Shown: positions 11,119 through 20,220, counted from the stretch's first letter. The stretch: DNA of 64,000 bases from Nonomuraea indica (GCF_002850745.1 NZ_KZ559468.1:423280-487279); one strand, 5' to 3'. The notes: generated from the letters alone by a model not told the origin. A program made the numbers and translations.

Positions 11119-11133
11119 GGTGAAACTTTCACC
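11119..11133. promoter_or_regulatory. Palindrome GGTGAAACTTTCACC in divergent region
   Basis: A perfect 15-bp dyad (7-bp arms around a central C) sits in the 413-bp gap (10999-11411) between the SMC operon and the GH5 cellulase; nothing else in the gap is recognisable. Its core TGAAACTTTCACC recurs exactly at 24247-24259 between GH6 and GH48. It resembles the GAAA-N-TTTC operators reported for Streptomyces xylanase/glycosidase genes (established knowledge). Which flanking gene it controls is uncertain. Confidence 0.55.
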
Positions 11134-11411
11134 TCGCCGCGACGGGAGCGGCCCGCCGATCATCCGGCCCGACCAGGGCCGACGGGCCCGGCCGGGCCGC
11201 CGGGACATCCCGGCAGGCGGGTGGGCGGAGCGGCGTCCCTGGGGGCTCACGTCACCCGCGTTGTACGTTGCCGCCGACCGCCCTGCCCTTACGGAGACCG
11301 GCCCGCACGGCGGACCGGCCGCCGCGACGCACCGGACGTCGCGACGGCCCGGCACCGACCGGCCCGCACGGTCGCCGCACCGGCCCCACCGGGACACGAA
11401 AGGCCACCACC

Positions 11412-12821
11412 GTGAAGCTCCTCCCGCGTCCCCTCCGTGGACGTGACCTTCTCGCGATCGGCGCCGTCGCCGCGCTCGCCGTCACGGGCGTGACCGCCGC
11501 GCCCGCCGTCACCGCCCTGGCCGCCCCCGGCTGCGCGGTCACGTACACGACGAACACCTGGCAGAACGGCTTCACCGCCAACATCACGATCAAGAACCTG
11601 GGCGACCCCGTGGACGGCTGGACCCTCGGTTTCACCTTCCCGGACCCGGGCCAGAAGGTGACGCACGGCTGGTCGGCCACGTACGGCCAGACCGGACCCG
11701 CCGTCACCGCCCGCAGCGCCGGCCACAACGACCGGCTCGGCACGGGCGCGACCACGACGATCGGCTTCAACGGCTCCCACACCGGAGCCAATCCCGCACC
11801 CGCGTCGTTCACCCTGAACGGCGTCACCTGCACCGGCGCCGTCGTCCCCACCCCGACCCCCACCACCACTCCCACGCCCGGCGGCACCCCCGTGGGGATC
11901 AACGGCCGGCTGCGCGTCTGCGGCGTCCACCTGTGCAACCAGTACGGCCGCCCCGTCCAGCTGCGCGGCATGAGCTCGCACGGCCTGCAGTGGTTCGCCG
12001 ACTGCTACGACGAGGCCTCGCTCGACGCCCTCGCCCACGACTGGAAGGCCGACCTGTTCCGGATCTCCATGTACGTCCAGGAAGGCGGGTACGAGACGGA
12101 CCCGGCGCGGTTCACCCGCGAGGTGAACCGGCTCGTGGACATGGCCGAGGCGCGCGGCATGTACGCCGTCGTGGACTTCCACACGCTGACCCCCGGCGAC
12201 CCCACCTACAACCTCGACCGCGCCAAGACCTTCTTCGCCGCCGTCTCGGCGCGCAACGCGGCCAAGGACAACGTCATCTACGAGATCGCCAACGAGCCGA
12301 ACGGGGTGAGCTGGGCGACGATCAGGAGCTACGCCGAGCAGGTCATCCCGGTGATCCGGGCCAACGACCCGGACGCCGTGGTGATCGTCGGCACGCGCGC
12401 GTGGTCGTCGCTGGGCGTCTCCGAGGGCGGCAACGAGAACGAGGTCGTCGCGAACCCGGTCAACGCCGCCAACGTCATGTACGCGTTCCACTTCTACGCC
12501 GCCTCGCACACGGACTCCTACCGCCAGACCGTCGCGCGGGCGGCGACGCGGCTGCCGTTGTTCGTCAGCGAGTTCGGCACGGTCACCTACACCGGCGGCG
12601 GCCAACTGGACCTGGCCTCCACCACCGCCTGGCTGGACCTGCTGGACCAGCACAGGATCAGCTACGCCAACTGGACGTACTCCGATGCGCCCGAGAGCAG
12701 CGCCGCGTTCAGGCCGGGCACCTGCGGCGGCGGCGTCTACGCGGGCACGGGCGTGCTCAACGAGTCGGGCGTGTACCTCCGGGCCCGCATCCGCACCCCC
12801 GACGACTTCCCCACCGGCTGA
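11412..12821 (+). CDS. Secreted endoglucanase, CBM2-GH5
   Basis: 469 residues from GTG 11412 with AAAGG at 8 nt. A signal peptide (basic start, hydrophobic core, ending ALAAPG) leads to an N-terminal cellulose-binding CBM2 (about 37-137, two Cys, several Trp). A PTPTPTTTPTPGG linker and a GH5 catalytic domain (about 157-440) follow. Catalytic residues are the acid/base Glu ~295 in YEIANEPNG and the nucleophile Glu ~387 in VSEFGT; RGMSSHGLQW at the start of the barrel is typical of subfamily 2 endo-1,4-glucanases. It cuts internal cellulose bonds outside the cell and would complement the GH6/GH48 exocellulases encoded 10 kb away. No CebR box lies upstream; the TGAAACTTTCA motif does. Confidence 0.93.
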   Translation: MKLLPRPLRGRDLLAIGAVAALAVTGVTAAPAVTALAAPGCAVTYTTNTWQNGFTANITIKNLGDPVDGWTLGFTFPDPGQKVTHGWSATYGQTGPAVTARSAGHNDRLGTGATTTIGFNGSHTGANPAPASFTLNGVTCTGAVVPTPTPTTTPTPGGTPVGINGRLRVCGVHLCNQYGRPVQLRGMSSHGLQWFADCYDEASLDALAHDWKADLFRISMYVQEGGYETDPARFTREVNRLVDMAEARGMYAVVDFHTLTPGDPTYNLDRAKTFFAAVSARNAAKDNVIYEIANEPNGVSWATIRSYAEQVIPVIRANDPDAVVIVGTRAWSSLGVSEGGNENEVVANPVNAANVMYAFHFYAASHTDSYRQTVARAATRLPLFVSEFGTVTYTGGGQLDLASTTAWLDLLDQHRISYANWTYSDAPESSAAFRPGTCGGGVYAGTGVLNESGVYLRARIRTPDDFPTG

Positions 12822-12856
12822 TCACGCGCGCCTCCGGATCGCGGGAGGATACGGGC

Positions 12857-13825
12857 ATGAGAAGCGTCGAGGCGCAACTGCTGCACCGCCCGCCCGGTCC
12901 GGGCGCGGGTGACGTTGTCCGCCACCTGGCGGCCGTGCAGGCACAGGACGTCACCGCGGCCTGCCTCGGCCTGCGCGCCCGCTCGGCCACGCTCACCCTG
13001 GGGCAGGTGGAGGCGGCGTGGGAGGGGCGCGAGATCGTCCGCACCTGGGGTTTCCGGGGCACCCTGCACTTCACGCACGTCGACGACCTGCCGTGGGTGC
13101 ACGCCCTGACGAGGAACGACACCTCGGCCCGGCGCCGCCTGGCGGAGGAGGGCGTCACCGGCGACGACCTGCCGGCCCTGATCGGCGGCGCGCTGGCCGG
13201 GCAGGGCCCGCTCACCAAGGCCGAGCTGGAGGAACGCCTGGCGGGCAGGGCGCGGGGCCAGGGGGTGGTGCACCTCGTCGCGCTGGCCGCCTTCCACGGC
13301 CTGGCGGTGCTCGGCCCGTCACGCGCGGGCAAGCCGACGTACGTGCACGCCGCCGACTGGCTCGGCGCGCCCGTCCGGCCCGAACCGGACCGGGAGCGGG
13401 CGCTGCGCGAACTGGCGGTGCGCTACCGCCGTGCCCACCACCCGGCCACCCCGGAGGACCTGGCCGCCTGGTCGGGCCTGCCGGTGGGCGCGGCTCGCGC
13501 CGCCTGGCGGCTGGGCGCCCCCGCGGCGCCGCCCGGCGACCGGGTGCCGGCGCCGCTGGTCCGGCTGCTTCCGGCGTTCGACGAGTATCTGCTCGGCTGG
13601 CGGAGCCGCGACCCGGTGGTGCCGGCCGGGCACGCCCGCACGGTGTTCCCGGGCGGCGGGATCCTGCGGCCCGTCGTGCTGGTGGACGGCATGGTGGCGG
13701 GCGTGTGGGCGCGCAGGGGCGCGGACGTCACCGTCTCGCCCTTCGGCGAGATCGCGGCCGGCCCGCTGGCCGCGGAGGTGGAGGACGTGCGGAGCTTCCT
13801 CACCGGCCGGACGGGCGGGCCCTGA
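12857..13825 (+). CDS. AlkZ/YcaQ-like winged-helix DNA-binding protein
   Basis: 322 residues from ATG 12857 (GGGAGG upstream). It belongs to the HTH_42 family (AlkZ/YcaQ/DUF1006), which includes DNA glycosylases that unhook alkylated or crosslinked bases. Near the N-terminus is VQAQD, matching the catalytic QxQ pattern of this family. Later come IVRTWGFRGTLHF, FDEYLLGWRSRD and TVFPGGGILRPVVLVDG, characteristic of it. It starts 35 nt after the cellulase stop on the same strand but has no obvious functional link. The name rests on family motifs; the activity and lesion are unproven. Confidence 0.8.
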   Translation: MRSVEAQLLHRPPGPGAGDVVRHLAAVQAQDVTAACLGLRARSATLTLGQVEAAWEGREIVRTWGFRGTLHFTHVDDLPWVHALTRNDTSARRRLAEEGVTGDDLPALIGGALAGQGPLTKAELEERLAGRARGQGVVHLVALAAFHGLAVLGPSRAGKPTYVHAADWLGAPVRPEPDRERALRELAVRYRRAHHPATPEDLAAWSGLPVGAARAAWRLGAPAAPPGDRVPAPLVRLLPAFDEYLLGWRSRDPVVPAGHARTVFPGGGILRPVVLVDGMVAGVWARRGADVTVSPFGEIAAGPLAAEVEDVRSFLTGRTGGP

Positions 13826-13890
13826 GGCCTTCGGGGCGCACGACCCCGTCCGGCGCGGGCCGGCCCCGCGCCGGACGGTGGCGCGTCGCG

Positions 13891-13932
13891 GCCGCCCGCC
13901 GGCGAGGGGGAGACCTCTCGCCGGCGGGCGGC
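13891..13932. terminator. Bidirectional hairpin terminator
   Basis: A perfect 16-bp stem (GCCGCCCGCCGGCGAG, 13891-13906, with its complement at 13917-13932) and a 10-nt loop lie between convergent genes. It has no T-tract, as is usual in actinomycetes. Confidence 0.8.
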
Positions 13933-13947
13933 CCGTGACGGGCGGGG

Positions 13948-15225
13948 TCAGACGCCGAACGCCGCCGGGTAGCGGATCGTGCCGGCCGGTACGGGACGGG
14001 CGGGGTCGAGGGCGAGCGCCATCATGTACTTGTCCTCGACGTCGAAGGGCGGCCGGATGGCGTGCCCGGAGGCCGGGGTGAAGCCGAAGCGCGGGTAGTA
14101 CTCGGCGTGGCCGAGCACGAGCACGAGGTTCTCACCCAGCGCGCGGGCGGCGTCCAGGGCCCCGCGGATGGCGGCCGAACCGGCGCCGTGCCGCTGGAAT
14201 TCGGGCCTGACGGCGCACGGGCCCAGCGTGAGGGCGGGGGCGCCGTCGACGTGACAGCGGGTGAGCAGCGCGAATCCGGCGATGGTGCCGTCGGGGGCCT
14301 CGGCGACCCAGGACAGGCCGGGGATCCACGCCTCGGGGTCGGCCCGCAACGCCTCGACCAGGTCGGCCTCCAGCGGAGTGGGGAAGGCGGCGAGGTTGAC
14401 CGCGCGGATCTCGGCCACGTCGGCGGAGGTCTCGGGACGGGTGGTCCAGGCGGTGCTCATGGAGGTGTTCACATCCGTTTCAGTCGTTTCCTGCGGGCGC
14501 AGGACGTAGCCGGTGTACTGGTAGTCCGCGCCGTGCTCGCGGCGCACGGCGATCTCTTCGAAGGTGGCCGCGACGGCTTCGCGCATCCCGGGCACGGCCA
14601 GGTCGGCCGCGTGGGCCCGTGCGGACAGAGGGGTGTAGTAGTCGTCGAACCAGTCGCTGTCGGGGAGCGTGTGCACCCCGGCCACGGCGTAGCCGGCGGC
14701 ACGCGCCGCGGCGACGTTCCGCTCCCGGGTGCGCAGCCCGTAGTGCCGTTCCCAGAACGCCCGCGCCTCCGGCGACGGCGAGCCGGTGCTCCACTCGCAT
14801 TCGGTGACGACCAGCACGCCACCGGGGGCGAGCAGCCGCCGCCAGGAACGCAGCGCGGTGTCGAAGCCGATGATGTACGCGGACCCTTCCGCCCATATCA
14901 CGTCGAAACTCTGATCCGGGAAGGGCAGGTCCGCCATCGACACCCGCACGGTGCGGACGGCGTGGCCGACGCCGCGCTCGGCGGCGGCCCGCGTCAGCTC
15001 GTCGAGGAACGGCTGGTGCGTGTCGATCGCGGTGACCTCGGCCGCGGCCTCATCGGCCAGCAGCAGGGCGGCCCGGCCCGGCCCGCACCCGATGTCCAGC
15101 ACGCGGGGCCGCGGCGGAAGCGGTCCGGCGAGGGCCAGCAGGCGGCGGGTGGTCGCGTCGGAGCCGGGGCCCTGGCGGGGCAGGTCGTGGTGCAGGGCGA
15201 AGAACGCCGTCACGTGGTCGGTCAT
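13948..15225 (-). CDS. SAM methyltransferase-GNAT acetyltransferase fusion
   Basis: 425 residues. Residues 1-250 are a class I methyltransferase: motif I VLDIGCGPGRAALLLAD (about 41-57), an acidic motif AIDTH, post-I SFDVIWAEG and LLAPGGVLVV. Residues ~260-425 are a GNAT N-acetyltransferase with CAVRPEFQRHGAGSAAI (acetyl-CoA loop) and GHAEYYPRFGFTPA. The two are joined in frame by RPQETTETDVNTSMSTAW with no stop; the internal ATG could allow separate expression of the GNAT part. The start ATG overlaps the rsgA stop (ATGA), so the two are translationally coupled. Substrates are unknown. Confidence 0.8.
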   Translation of the reverse strand: MTDHVTAFFALHHDLPRQGPGSDATTRRLLALAGPLPPRPRVLDIGCGPGRAALLLADEAAAEVTAIDTHQPFLDELTRAAAERGVGHAVRTVRVSMADLPFPDQSFDVIWAEGSAYIIGFDTALRSWRRLLAPGGVLVVTECEWSTGSPSPEARAFWERHYGLRTRERNVAAARAAGYAVAGVHTLPDSDWFDDYYTPLSARAHAADLAVPGMREAVAATFEEIAVRREHGADYQYTGYVLRPQETTETDVNTSMSTAWTTRPETSADVAEIRAVNLAAFPTPLEADLVEALRADPEAWIPGLSWVAEAPDGTIAGFALLTRCHVDGAPALTLGPCAVRPEFQRHGAGSAAIRGALDAARALGENLVLVLGHAEYYPRFGFTPASGHAIRPPFDVEDKYMMALALDPARPVPAGTIRYPAAFGV

Positions 15226-16304
15226 GACTGCTGTTCCCTGAACTTGTACGTCGCGCGCAGGTGGCTGGTGATGGCCTTCTGCCGGTTGGTGCGCTCACCG
15301 CGCAGCCGGGCGTCGGTGCGCGAGGCCTCCCACGCGTTCTCGCGTTGCAACTTGCGGTAGCTGTTCAGGCGGCGCTCGGTCAGCTCGCCCGCCCCGATGG
15401 CGGCCTGGACCGCGCACCCCGGCTCGCTCTGGTGGGCGCAGTCGCCGAAGCGGCAGTCCCGGGCGAGCCGCTCGATCTCGGCGAAGGCCCGTTCCAGGCC
15501 GTCGGCGGCGTCGTGGAGGCTGATCCCGCGCAGGCCGGGCGTGTCGATGAGGACACCGCCGCCGGGCAGGGGGAGCAGCTCGCGCCGGACGGTGGTGTGG
15601 CGGCCCTTGCCGTCCTGCGCCCGCGTCTCGCCGGTGGCGAGAACGTCCTCGCCGAGCAGCGCGTTGCAGAGACTGGACTTGCCCGCGCCGGACGGTCCGA
15701 GCAGGACGGTCGTGCCGCTCAGCAGCGCGGTCAGCACGTCGAGGTTCTGGCCGGTGGCCACGCTGGTCACCTGGACGTCCACACCCGGGGCCAGCGTGCC
15801 CACCTCGGCGCGCACGGCCTCGGCGTCGGCGGCCAGATCCGCCTTGGTGAGGATGACGAGCGGCGTGGCGCCGCTCTCCCAGGCCAGGGCCAGCAGCCGC
15901 TCCAGCTTGGCCGCGTCCAGCGGGACGGCCAGGGAGACGGCGATGCCGACGATGTCCACGTTCGCGGCGAGGACCTGCCCGTGCGAGGACCGGGAGGCGG
16001 ACGATCGCACGATCGCGCTGTGCCGCGGCAGCAGGGTGACCAGTGCGGGCTCGGCGCCCGGGCGCAGCGCCGCCCAGTCACCGGTGCAGGGGGCGAGGAG
16101 CGGGTCGGGCGAGTGCGGCGTCATGAGCCTGGCCCGCATCGGGCCGGACTCGGTGACCGCATCGCACCTGCCGCGGTCCACGCGCACGATCCTGGCCGGG
16201 ACGAGGCCGGCTTCGCGGTGTTCGGTGAAGGAGTTGTCGAGGGACGCGGTCCACCCGTACCGGGACAGGCCGCTGGAGGATGGATCCGTGAAGAGGTTTG
16301 GCAA
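15222..16304 (-). CDS. rsgA: Ribosome small-subunit-dependent GTPase RsgA
   Basis: 360 residues. RsgA/YjeQ is a circularly permuted GTPase that checks late 30S subunit maturation. The order seen is diagnostic: an OB-like N-terminus, G4 TKAD (about 150), G1 GPSGAGKSSLCNAL, G3 DTPGLRG, then a zinc site CRFGDCAHQSEPGC (Cys-x4-Cys-x-His-x5-Cys). The start is a TTG preceded by AAGGTG at 7 nt; homologues of this clade begin with a similar NLF...SRYGW text. Upstream lies a 22-codon ORF with an exceptionally strong Shine-Dalgarno and a hairpin. The stop overlaps the methyltransferase-GNAT start, giving an operon. Confidence 0.93.
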   Translation of the reverse strand: MPNLFTDPSSSGLSRYGWTASLDNSFTEHREAGLVPARIVRVDRGRCDAVTESGPMRARLMTPHSPDPLLAPCTGDWAALRPGAEPALVTLLPRHSAIVRSSASRSSHGQVLAANVDIVGIAVSLAVPLDAAKLERLLALAWESGATPLVILTKADLAADAEAVRAEVGTLAPGVDVQVTSVATGQNLDVLTALLSGTTVLLGPSGAGKSSLCNALLGEDVLATGETRAQDGKGRHTTVRRELLPLPGGGVLIDTPGLRGISLHDAADGLERAFAEIERLARDCRFGDCAHQSEPGCAVQAAIGAGELTERRLNSYRKLQRENAWEASRTDARLRGERTNRQKAITSHLRATYKFREQQS

Positions 16305-16353
16305 CGTGAGACACCTTGCGGGAAGGGGCCCCGACGTGACGCATACGCCACCT

Positions 16354-16381
16354 CGCCTGGTGAGCGCGACAGCTCACGGCG
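16354..16381. other. Leader hairpin upstream of rsgA
   Basis: GTGAGC (16360-16365)/GCTCAC (16372-16377), extended by CGCC/GGCG on the outside across a 2-nt bulge. It lies between the 22-codon ORF and the rsgA start, where it could act in attenuation or mask a translation site. Confidence 0.4.
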
Positions 16382-16396
16382 AAGGGAGGAAGTGGG

Positions 16397-16465
16397 TCAG
16401 ACCGGGGCCCGGGACGTGAGGAATGTCCGGGCGCTGCGCACGGCAGCGGTCTTCACCGCGGTCAT
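16397..16465 (-). CDS. 22-aa upstream ORF, possible leader peptide of rsgA
   Basis: ATG 16465 follows GGGAGGTGAG with a 5-nt spacer, containing the full GGAGGTGA complement to the 16S rRNA 3' end; this is the strongest ribosome site I noticed in the window. The peptide starts MTAVKTAAVRSARTFLTSRA, is basic, and has no repeated amino-acid run. The gap from 16305 to 16563 is otherwise without genes. Confidence 0.45.
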   Translation of the reverse strand: MTAVKTAAVRSARTFLTSRAPV

Positions 16466-16563
16466 CAAACCTCACCTCCCTCTCATCCGGAACCTGAAAC
16501 CAAACGATCAGCAGCCTACCATCCCGGCGGAGTGCCGGTCACCCCGTGGCCTCCCCCGGAGGT

Positions 16564-17265
16564 CTAGGTCAGCGGGTTCATCAGGTAGCCGCCCGCGACC
16601 ACCGAGGCGCAGGCCACCAGGAGGAAGAACAGCACGTAGAAGCCGCCGGGCAGGATCGTCAGCCGGGCGAGCTGGTCGGCGTCGGAGTCGCGGGCCTGGC
16701 GGAGCCGCCGCTTGCGCTGCAGCTCGACGATCGGCCGTACGCCGCCGAACAGCAGGAACCACACCGCCACCAGGGCCACGGCCTGCTGCACGTCGCCCGG
16801 CGCGTACATCGACAGGGCGAACACCGCCCCGCCCGTCGCCAGCAGGATCAGCGCGCCGTAGACGTTGCGGATCAGCAGCAGCATGCAGACGAGGAACAGC
16901 AGCACGCTCCAGGTGAGCAGCGTGATGCGGCCCTGCTCGGTCAGCCAGGCGGCGGCCAGCCCCAGCAGCGAGGGGGCGACGTAGCCGGCGAGCGCGGTCA
17001 GCACCATGCCCGGCCCGTTGGGCCGGCCCCTGGTCAGTGTCACGCCCGAGGTGTCGGAGTGCAGGCGGATGCCCTCCAGCTTGCGCCGCGTCAGCAGCGC
17101 CGCCAGGGCGTGGCCCCCTTCGTGGGCGATCGTGATCAGACCGCGGGACAGGTGCCACGGCGTCCTGAACGACACGATCGCCAGCGCCGCCAGCGCGGAC
17201 CCCAGCACGACCCAGGGGGAGGGGTCGGGCTGGACCTTGATGAGGTGGGCCCAGAGCTCGTCCAT
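16564..17265 (-). CDS. M50 family intramembrane metalloprotease
   Basis: About 233 residues, an integral membrane protein with five to six hydrophobic segments. IAHEGGHALAALL (about 47-59) contains the HExxH zinc motif of site-2 proteases of the M50B type. NGPGMVLTALAGYVAPSLLG fits the second conserved membrane helix. Such proteins cleave within membranes, for example anti-sigma factors, but many actinobacterial M50B relatives are uncharacterised. The start is MDELW at 17265; a TTG at 17268 is equivalent. It is divergent from corA. No partner substrate gene is adjacent. Confidence 0.82.
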   Translation of the reverse strand: MDELWAHLIKVQPDPSPWVVLGSALAALAIVSFRTPWHLSRGLITIAHEGGHALAALLTRRKLEGIRLHSDTSGVTLTRGRPNGPGMVLTALAGYVAPSLLGLAAAWLTEQGRITLLTWSVLLFLVCMLLLIRNVYGALILLATGGAVFALSMYAPGDVQQAVALVAVWFLLFGGVRPIVELQRKRRLRQARDSDADQLARLTILPGGFYVLFFLLVACASVVAGGYLMNPLT

Positions 17266-17432
17266 CAAGAAGGAACCCTATCCAGGTAAAGTCCCGGCCG
17301 TGTCCCCCTGATCCGGAAGCTTGGTCACCGATCGCGGGGGAAGGTGAGGCGCACCGAGCACGACGGGACGATCTGGTAGAAAGTGGAACTGACGTGACGG
17401 GAGACCGGGCGGCCATCGCGAAGAGGAACGGC

Positions 17433-18551
17433 ATGGCACGGATGAGGAGCTTCAGGCGCGGCTCCACCTCGCGCGAGGAGGCGCCCGAACACTCGATGGA
17501 CCCGCGCGCCCCCGAGGAGGCGCCCTACCGCCCCACGGTCATCGACAACGCGATCTACTGCGACGGCCAGCGGGTGGACAATCCCGGTTCGCTGGCCGAC
17601 GCCTTCCAGCGGCTCAAGCAGATGCCAGGCAGCCTCGCCTGGATCGGCCTCTACCGGCCCAAGGAGTGGGAGCTGGTCAAGCTCGCCGAGGAGTTCGAGC
17701 TGCACGAGCTGGCGCTGGAGGACGCGATCGTCGGCTCGCAGCGGCCCAAGGCCGACCGCTACGGCGACATGCTCTTCGTGGTGCTGCGCGCCGCCCGCTA
17801 CCTCGACGACGTCGAGGAGGTCTCCTTCGGCGAGCTGCACGTCTTCGTCGGCCCGGACTACGTGATCACCGTACGGCACGCGGAGGCGCCCGACCTGCAG
17901 GTGGTGCGCAAGCGCATGGAGTCGGACCCGGAGCTGCTGCGCCAGGGCCCGCAGGCCGTGCTGTACGCCATCCTCGACGCCGTGGTCGACGGCTACGCCC
18001 CGGTCGTGGCCGGCCTGCAGAAGGACCTGGAGGAGATCGAGGCGCAGGTGTTCAGCGGGGACCCCTCGGTCTCGCGGCGGGTCTACGAGCTGTCCGGCGA
18101 GGTGATCGAGTTCCAGCGCGCCACCGCGCCGCTGGTGCGGATGGTCGACGGCTTCATTGCGGGGGCGCAGAAGTACGGCTCCAACGAGGAGCTGCAGAGC
18201 TACCTGCGTGACGTGGCCGACCACGCCATCACCGTGAACGAGCGCGTCGCCGCCTTCCGCCAGATGCTGCAGGACATCCTCGTCATCAACTCGACGCTGG
18301 TCACCCAGGCGCAGAACGCGGAGATGGCCAAGATGACCGAGGCCAGCATCCAGCAGGGCGAGGAGGTCAAGAAGATCTCCGCCTGGGCGGCCATCCTGTT
18401 CGCGCCGACGCTGGTCGGCACCATCTACGGGATGAACTTCGACCACATGCCCGAGACCCACTGGGCGTGGGGCTACCCGTTCGCGGTCCTGCTCATGGCG
18501 CTCGTCTGCCTGACCCTCTACCTGGTCTTCAAGCGCCGCGACTGGCTCTGA
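17433..18551 (+). CDS. corA: CorA-family magnesium/cobalt channel
   Basis: 372 residues from ATG 17433 with GAGGA upstream; GTG 17394 is an alternative. A large cytoplasmic domain is followed by two C-terminal membrane helices. The first ends in the diagnostic YGMNFDHMPE (GMN selectivity filter, near residue 333). The end FKRRDWL is the usual basic tail. CorA pentamers carry Mg2+ (and Co2+/Ni2+) across the inner membrane. The 3' end overlaps the 3' end of the convergent heparinase-family gene by 34 bp. Confidence 0.93.
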   Translation: MARMRSFRRGSTSREEAPEHSMDPRAPEEAPYRPTVIDNAIYCDGQRVDNPGSLADAFQRLKQMPGSLAWIGLYRPKEWELVKLAEEFELHELALEDAIVGSQRPKADRYGDMLFVVLRAARYLDDVEEVSFGELHVFVGPDYVITVRHAEAPDLQVVRKRMESDPELLRQGPQAVLYAILDAVVDGYAPVVAGLQKDLEEIEAQVFSGDPSVSRRVYELSGEVIEFQRATAPLVRMVDGFIAGAQKYGSNEELQSYLRDVADHAITVNERVAAFRQMLQDILVINSTLVTQAQNAEMAKMTEASIQQGEEVKKISAWAAILFAPTLVGTIYGMNFDHMPETHWAWGYPFAVLLMALVCLTLYLVFKRRDWL

Positions 18552-20137
18552 CCGCCGAGCGGCGGCACCGGCACGGGCACCCCGTCCACGGTGACCAGGC
18601 CGTCGGCGAGGCCGATCCGCGGCTCGGCGTCCCCGGGCACGACGAGCGTGAGCAGCCGCGCCGCCTCGGGGGAGACCACCGTGACGGCCTCCGCGGTGCG
18701 CAGGTGCCCGGTGGCGACCAGGGCCGGCCGCACCCCCTGCCCGCCCACCGGCCGGGGCGGGCCCGTCTCCGGGACGGCGAACTGCAGCAGCCGCACCCGC
18801 CGCTCGCCGTCGCCCAGCAGCACGACCCCGGCACCAGGGCCGTCACCCCGGTCGAGGACGCTCAGCGACGGGTCGAAGTGCCACAGGCTGCGCAGCGCGG
18901 ACCCGGCCGGCACCGAGTCGAGCACCGCCAGCACCTGCCTGCCGTGGTCGACCAGCACCTCCCGCGTGCGCGGCACGCCGTAGGCGTCGTCGGTCAGCCG
19001 GAACGCCTGCCGCGCCGGCCCGATCTCCGACGCGGCCAGCCGGGTCGCCGTGCCGGGCCGGAAACGGGCGCCCGCGACGACGGGGACGTTGTGCGCCTCC
19101 GGGGAGCGCGTCCACGCCACGTACCCGGTCCGCTCGTAGGAGTGGAAACCCGCCTCCACCAGGACGGGACGGCCCTGCGCGTGGAAGGTGACGCCCAGGT
19201 GGTCCTCGTGCCCGTGCAGCCGCCGTCCCGGCCCGAACCTGATCGAGTAGAACGCCGAGCGCGGATCGTCCCACGCCGTCCGGCCGAAGACGTAGCCGGC
19301 GGCGAACACCCGCACCGGCGGTTCCGCGTACGCGAACCTGGGCGGCCGCACGTCGGCCGGGCTGTCGCCGATGGGCGCCAGCCGCCCGTCCGGCTGGGTG
19401 GCGTGCGTGATGTACGTCTCCAGCGCGGCGCGCCGGGCCGCCAGCCGGGGCGGCGGGACGAGACCGCTGCGTTCGATCGCGAGCAGCGCCACGCCGAGCC
19501 TCCGGTGCACGTACACCCCGTATCGGGGCGCCTGCTCGTGCAGCACCCCGTCCGCGTCGATCGCCAGTTCCGCCGAGGCCGTCATGCGGCGCACGGCCAG
19601 GTCGCGCCAGGCGTCCCTGCCCAGCCGGACGCCGACGACGAGCAGCGCGATGTCCTGGTCGAGGCCGTGGTTGTGGCCCTGCCGGTAGAGCGCCGGGTCG
19701 GCCAGCACCCGGCCGTGCTCCTCCAGGCTGCGGCGCAGCAGCGGGGTGTCCGCGTGCTCGCTGAGGCAGACGAGGACGGGCGCGCGCAGCGCCACCGCGT
19801 GCTCGGCCCACGCCCACGAGCTGGTGCCCGGCCCGGAGCGCGGGTTGCGGCGGATCCAGTCCTCGACGAGGGCGGCGGCCCGGCCGAGCGGGGCCGGGTC
19901 CCCGGTGCGCTCGTGGGCGGCGACCAGCCCGCCGGCCCAGCGCAGGGCGTGCAGGTTCAGCATCCACGACCGGTTCCCGTGCGGGTCGGCCCGCCAGTCC
20001 ACCTCCGGACCCAGCTCGGCGGGCGGCAGGCCGGCCAGCCGCACCCGCCCGCGCATCACCTCCTCCGCGTCGACCTTCGGGAACTGGCCGGACAGGCAGA
20101 CGGCCGGTCCGGTGGAACTGCGGGCACGTCGGAACAC
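18518..20137 (-). CDS. Heparinase II/III-family protein
   Basis: 539 residues from GTG 20137 with GGAG at 5 nt. The N-terminal half is an alpha/alpha toroid (heparinase II/III N-like; NRSWMLNLHALRWAGGLVAA, YRQGHNHGLDQDIALLV). The C-terminal half is the beta-sheet heparinase II/III-like domain (SIRFGPGRRLHGHEDHLGVT with the conserved His pair, SYERTGYVAW). Family members are polysaccharide lyases acting on uronic-acid polymers. In actinomycetes they often lie in surface-polymer clusters. No signal peptide is evident from this start, so an intracellular role on short uronides or a missed upstream start is possible. The substrate is unknown. Confidence 0.8.
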   Translation of the reverse strand: MFRRARSSTGPAVCLSGQFPKVDAEEVMRGRVRLAGLPPAELGPEVDWRADPHGNRSWMLNLHALRWAGGLVAAHERTGDPAPLGRAAALVEDWIRRNPRSGPGTSSWAWAEHAVALRAPVLVCLSEHADTPLLRRSLEEHGRVLADPALYRQGHNHGLDQDIALLVVGVRLGRDAWRDLAVRRMTASAELAIDADGVLHEQAPRYGVYVHRRLGVALLAIERSGLVPPPRLAARRAALETYITHATQPDGRLAPIGDSPADVRPPRFAYAEPPVRVFAAGYVFGRTAWDDPRSAFYSIRFGPGRRLHGHEDHLGVTFHAQGRPVLVEAGFHSYERTGYVAWTRSPEAHNVPVVAGARFRPGTATRLAASEIGPARQAFRLTDDAYGVPRTREVLVDHGRQVLAVLDSVPAGSALRSLWHFDPSLSVLDRGDGPGAGVVLLGDGERRVRLLQFAVPETGPPRPVGGQGVRPALVATGHLRTAEAVTVVSPEAARLLTLVVPGDAEPRIGLADGLVTVDGVPVPVPPLGGQSQSRRLKTR

Positions 20138-20220
20138 GATCACTCCAGGGGGTCGCGGTGGCACGCGCTCTCCGGCACGCCGGGACGCGGCACGCCCGCT
20201 TCCGGACACGCCGGAAGGCG

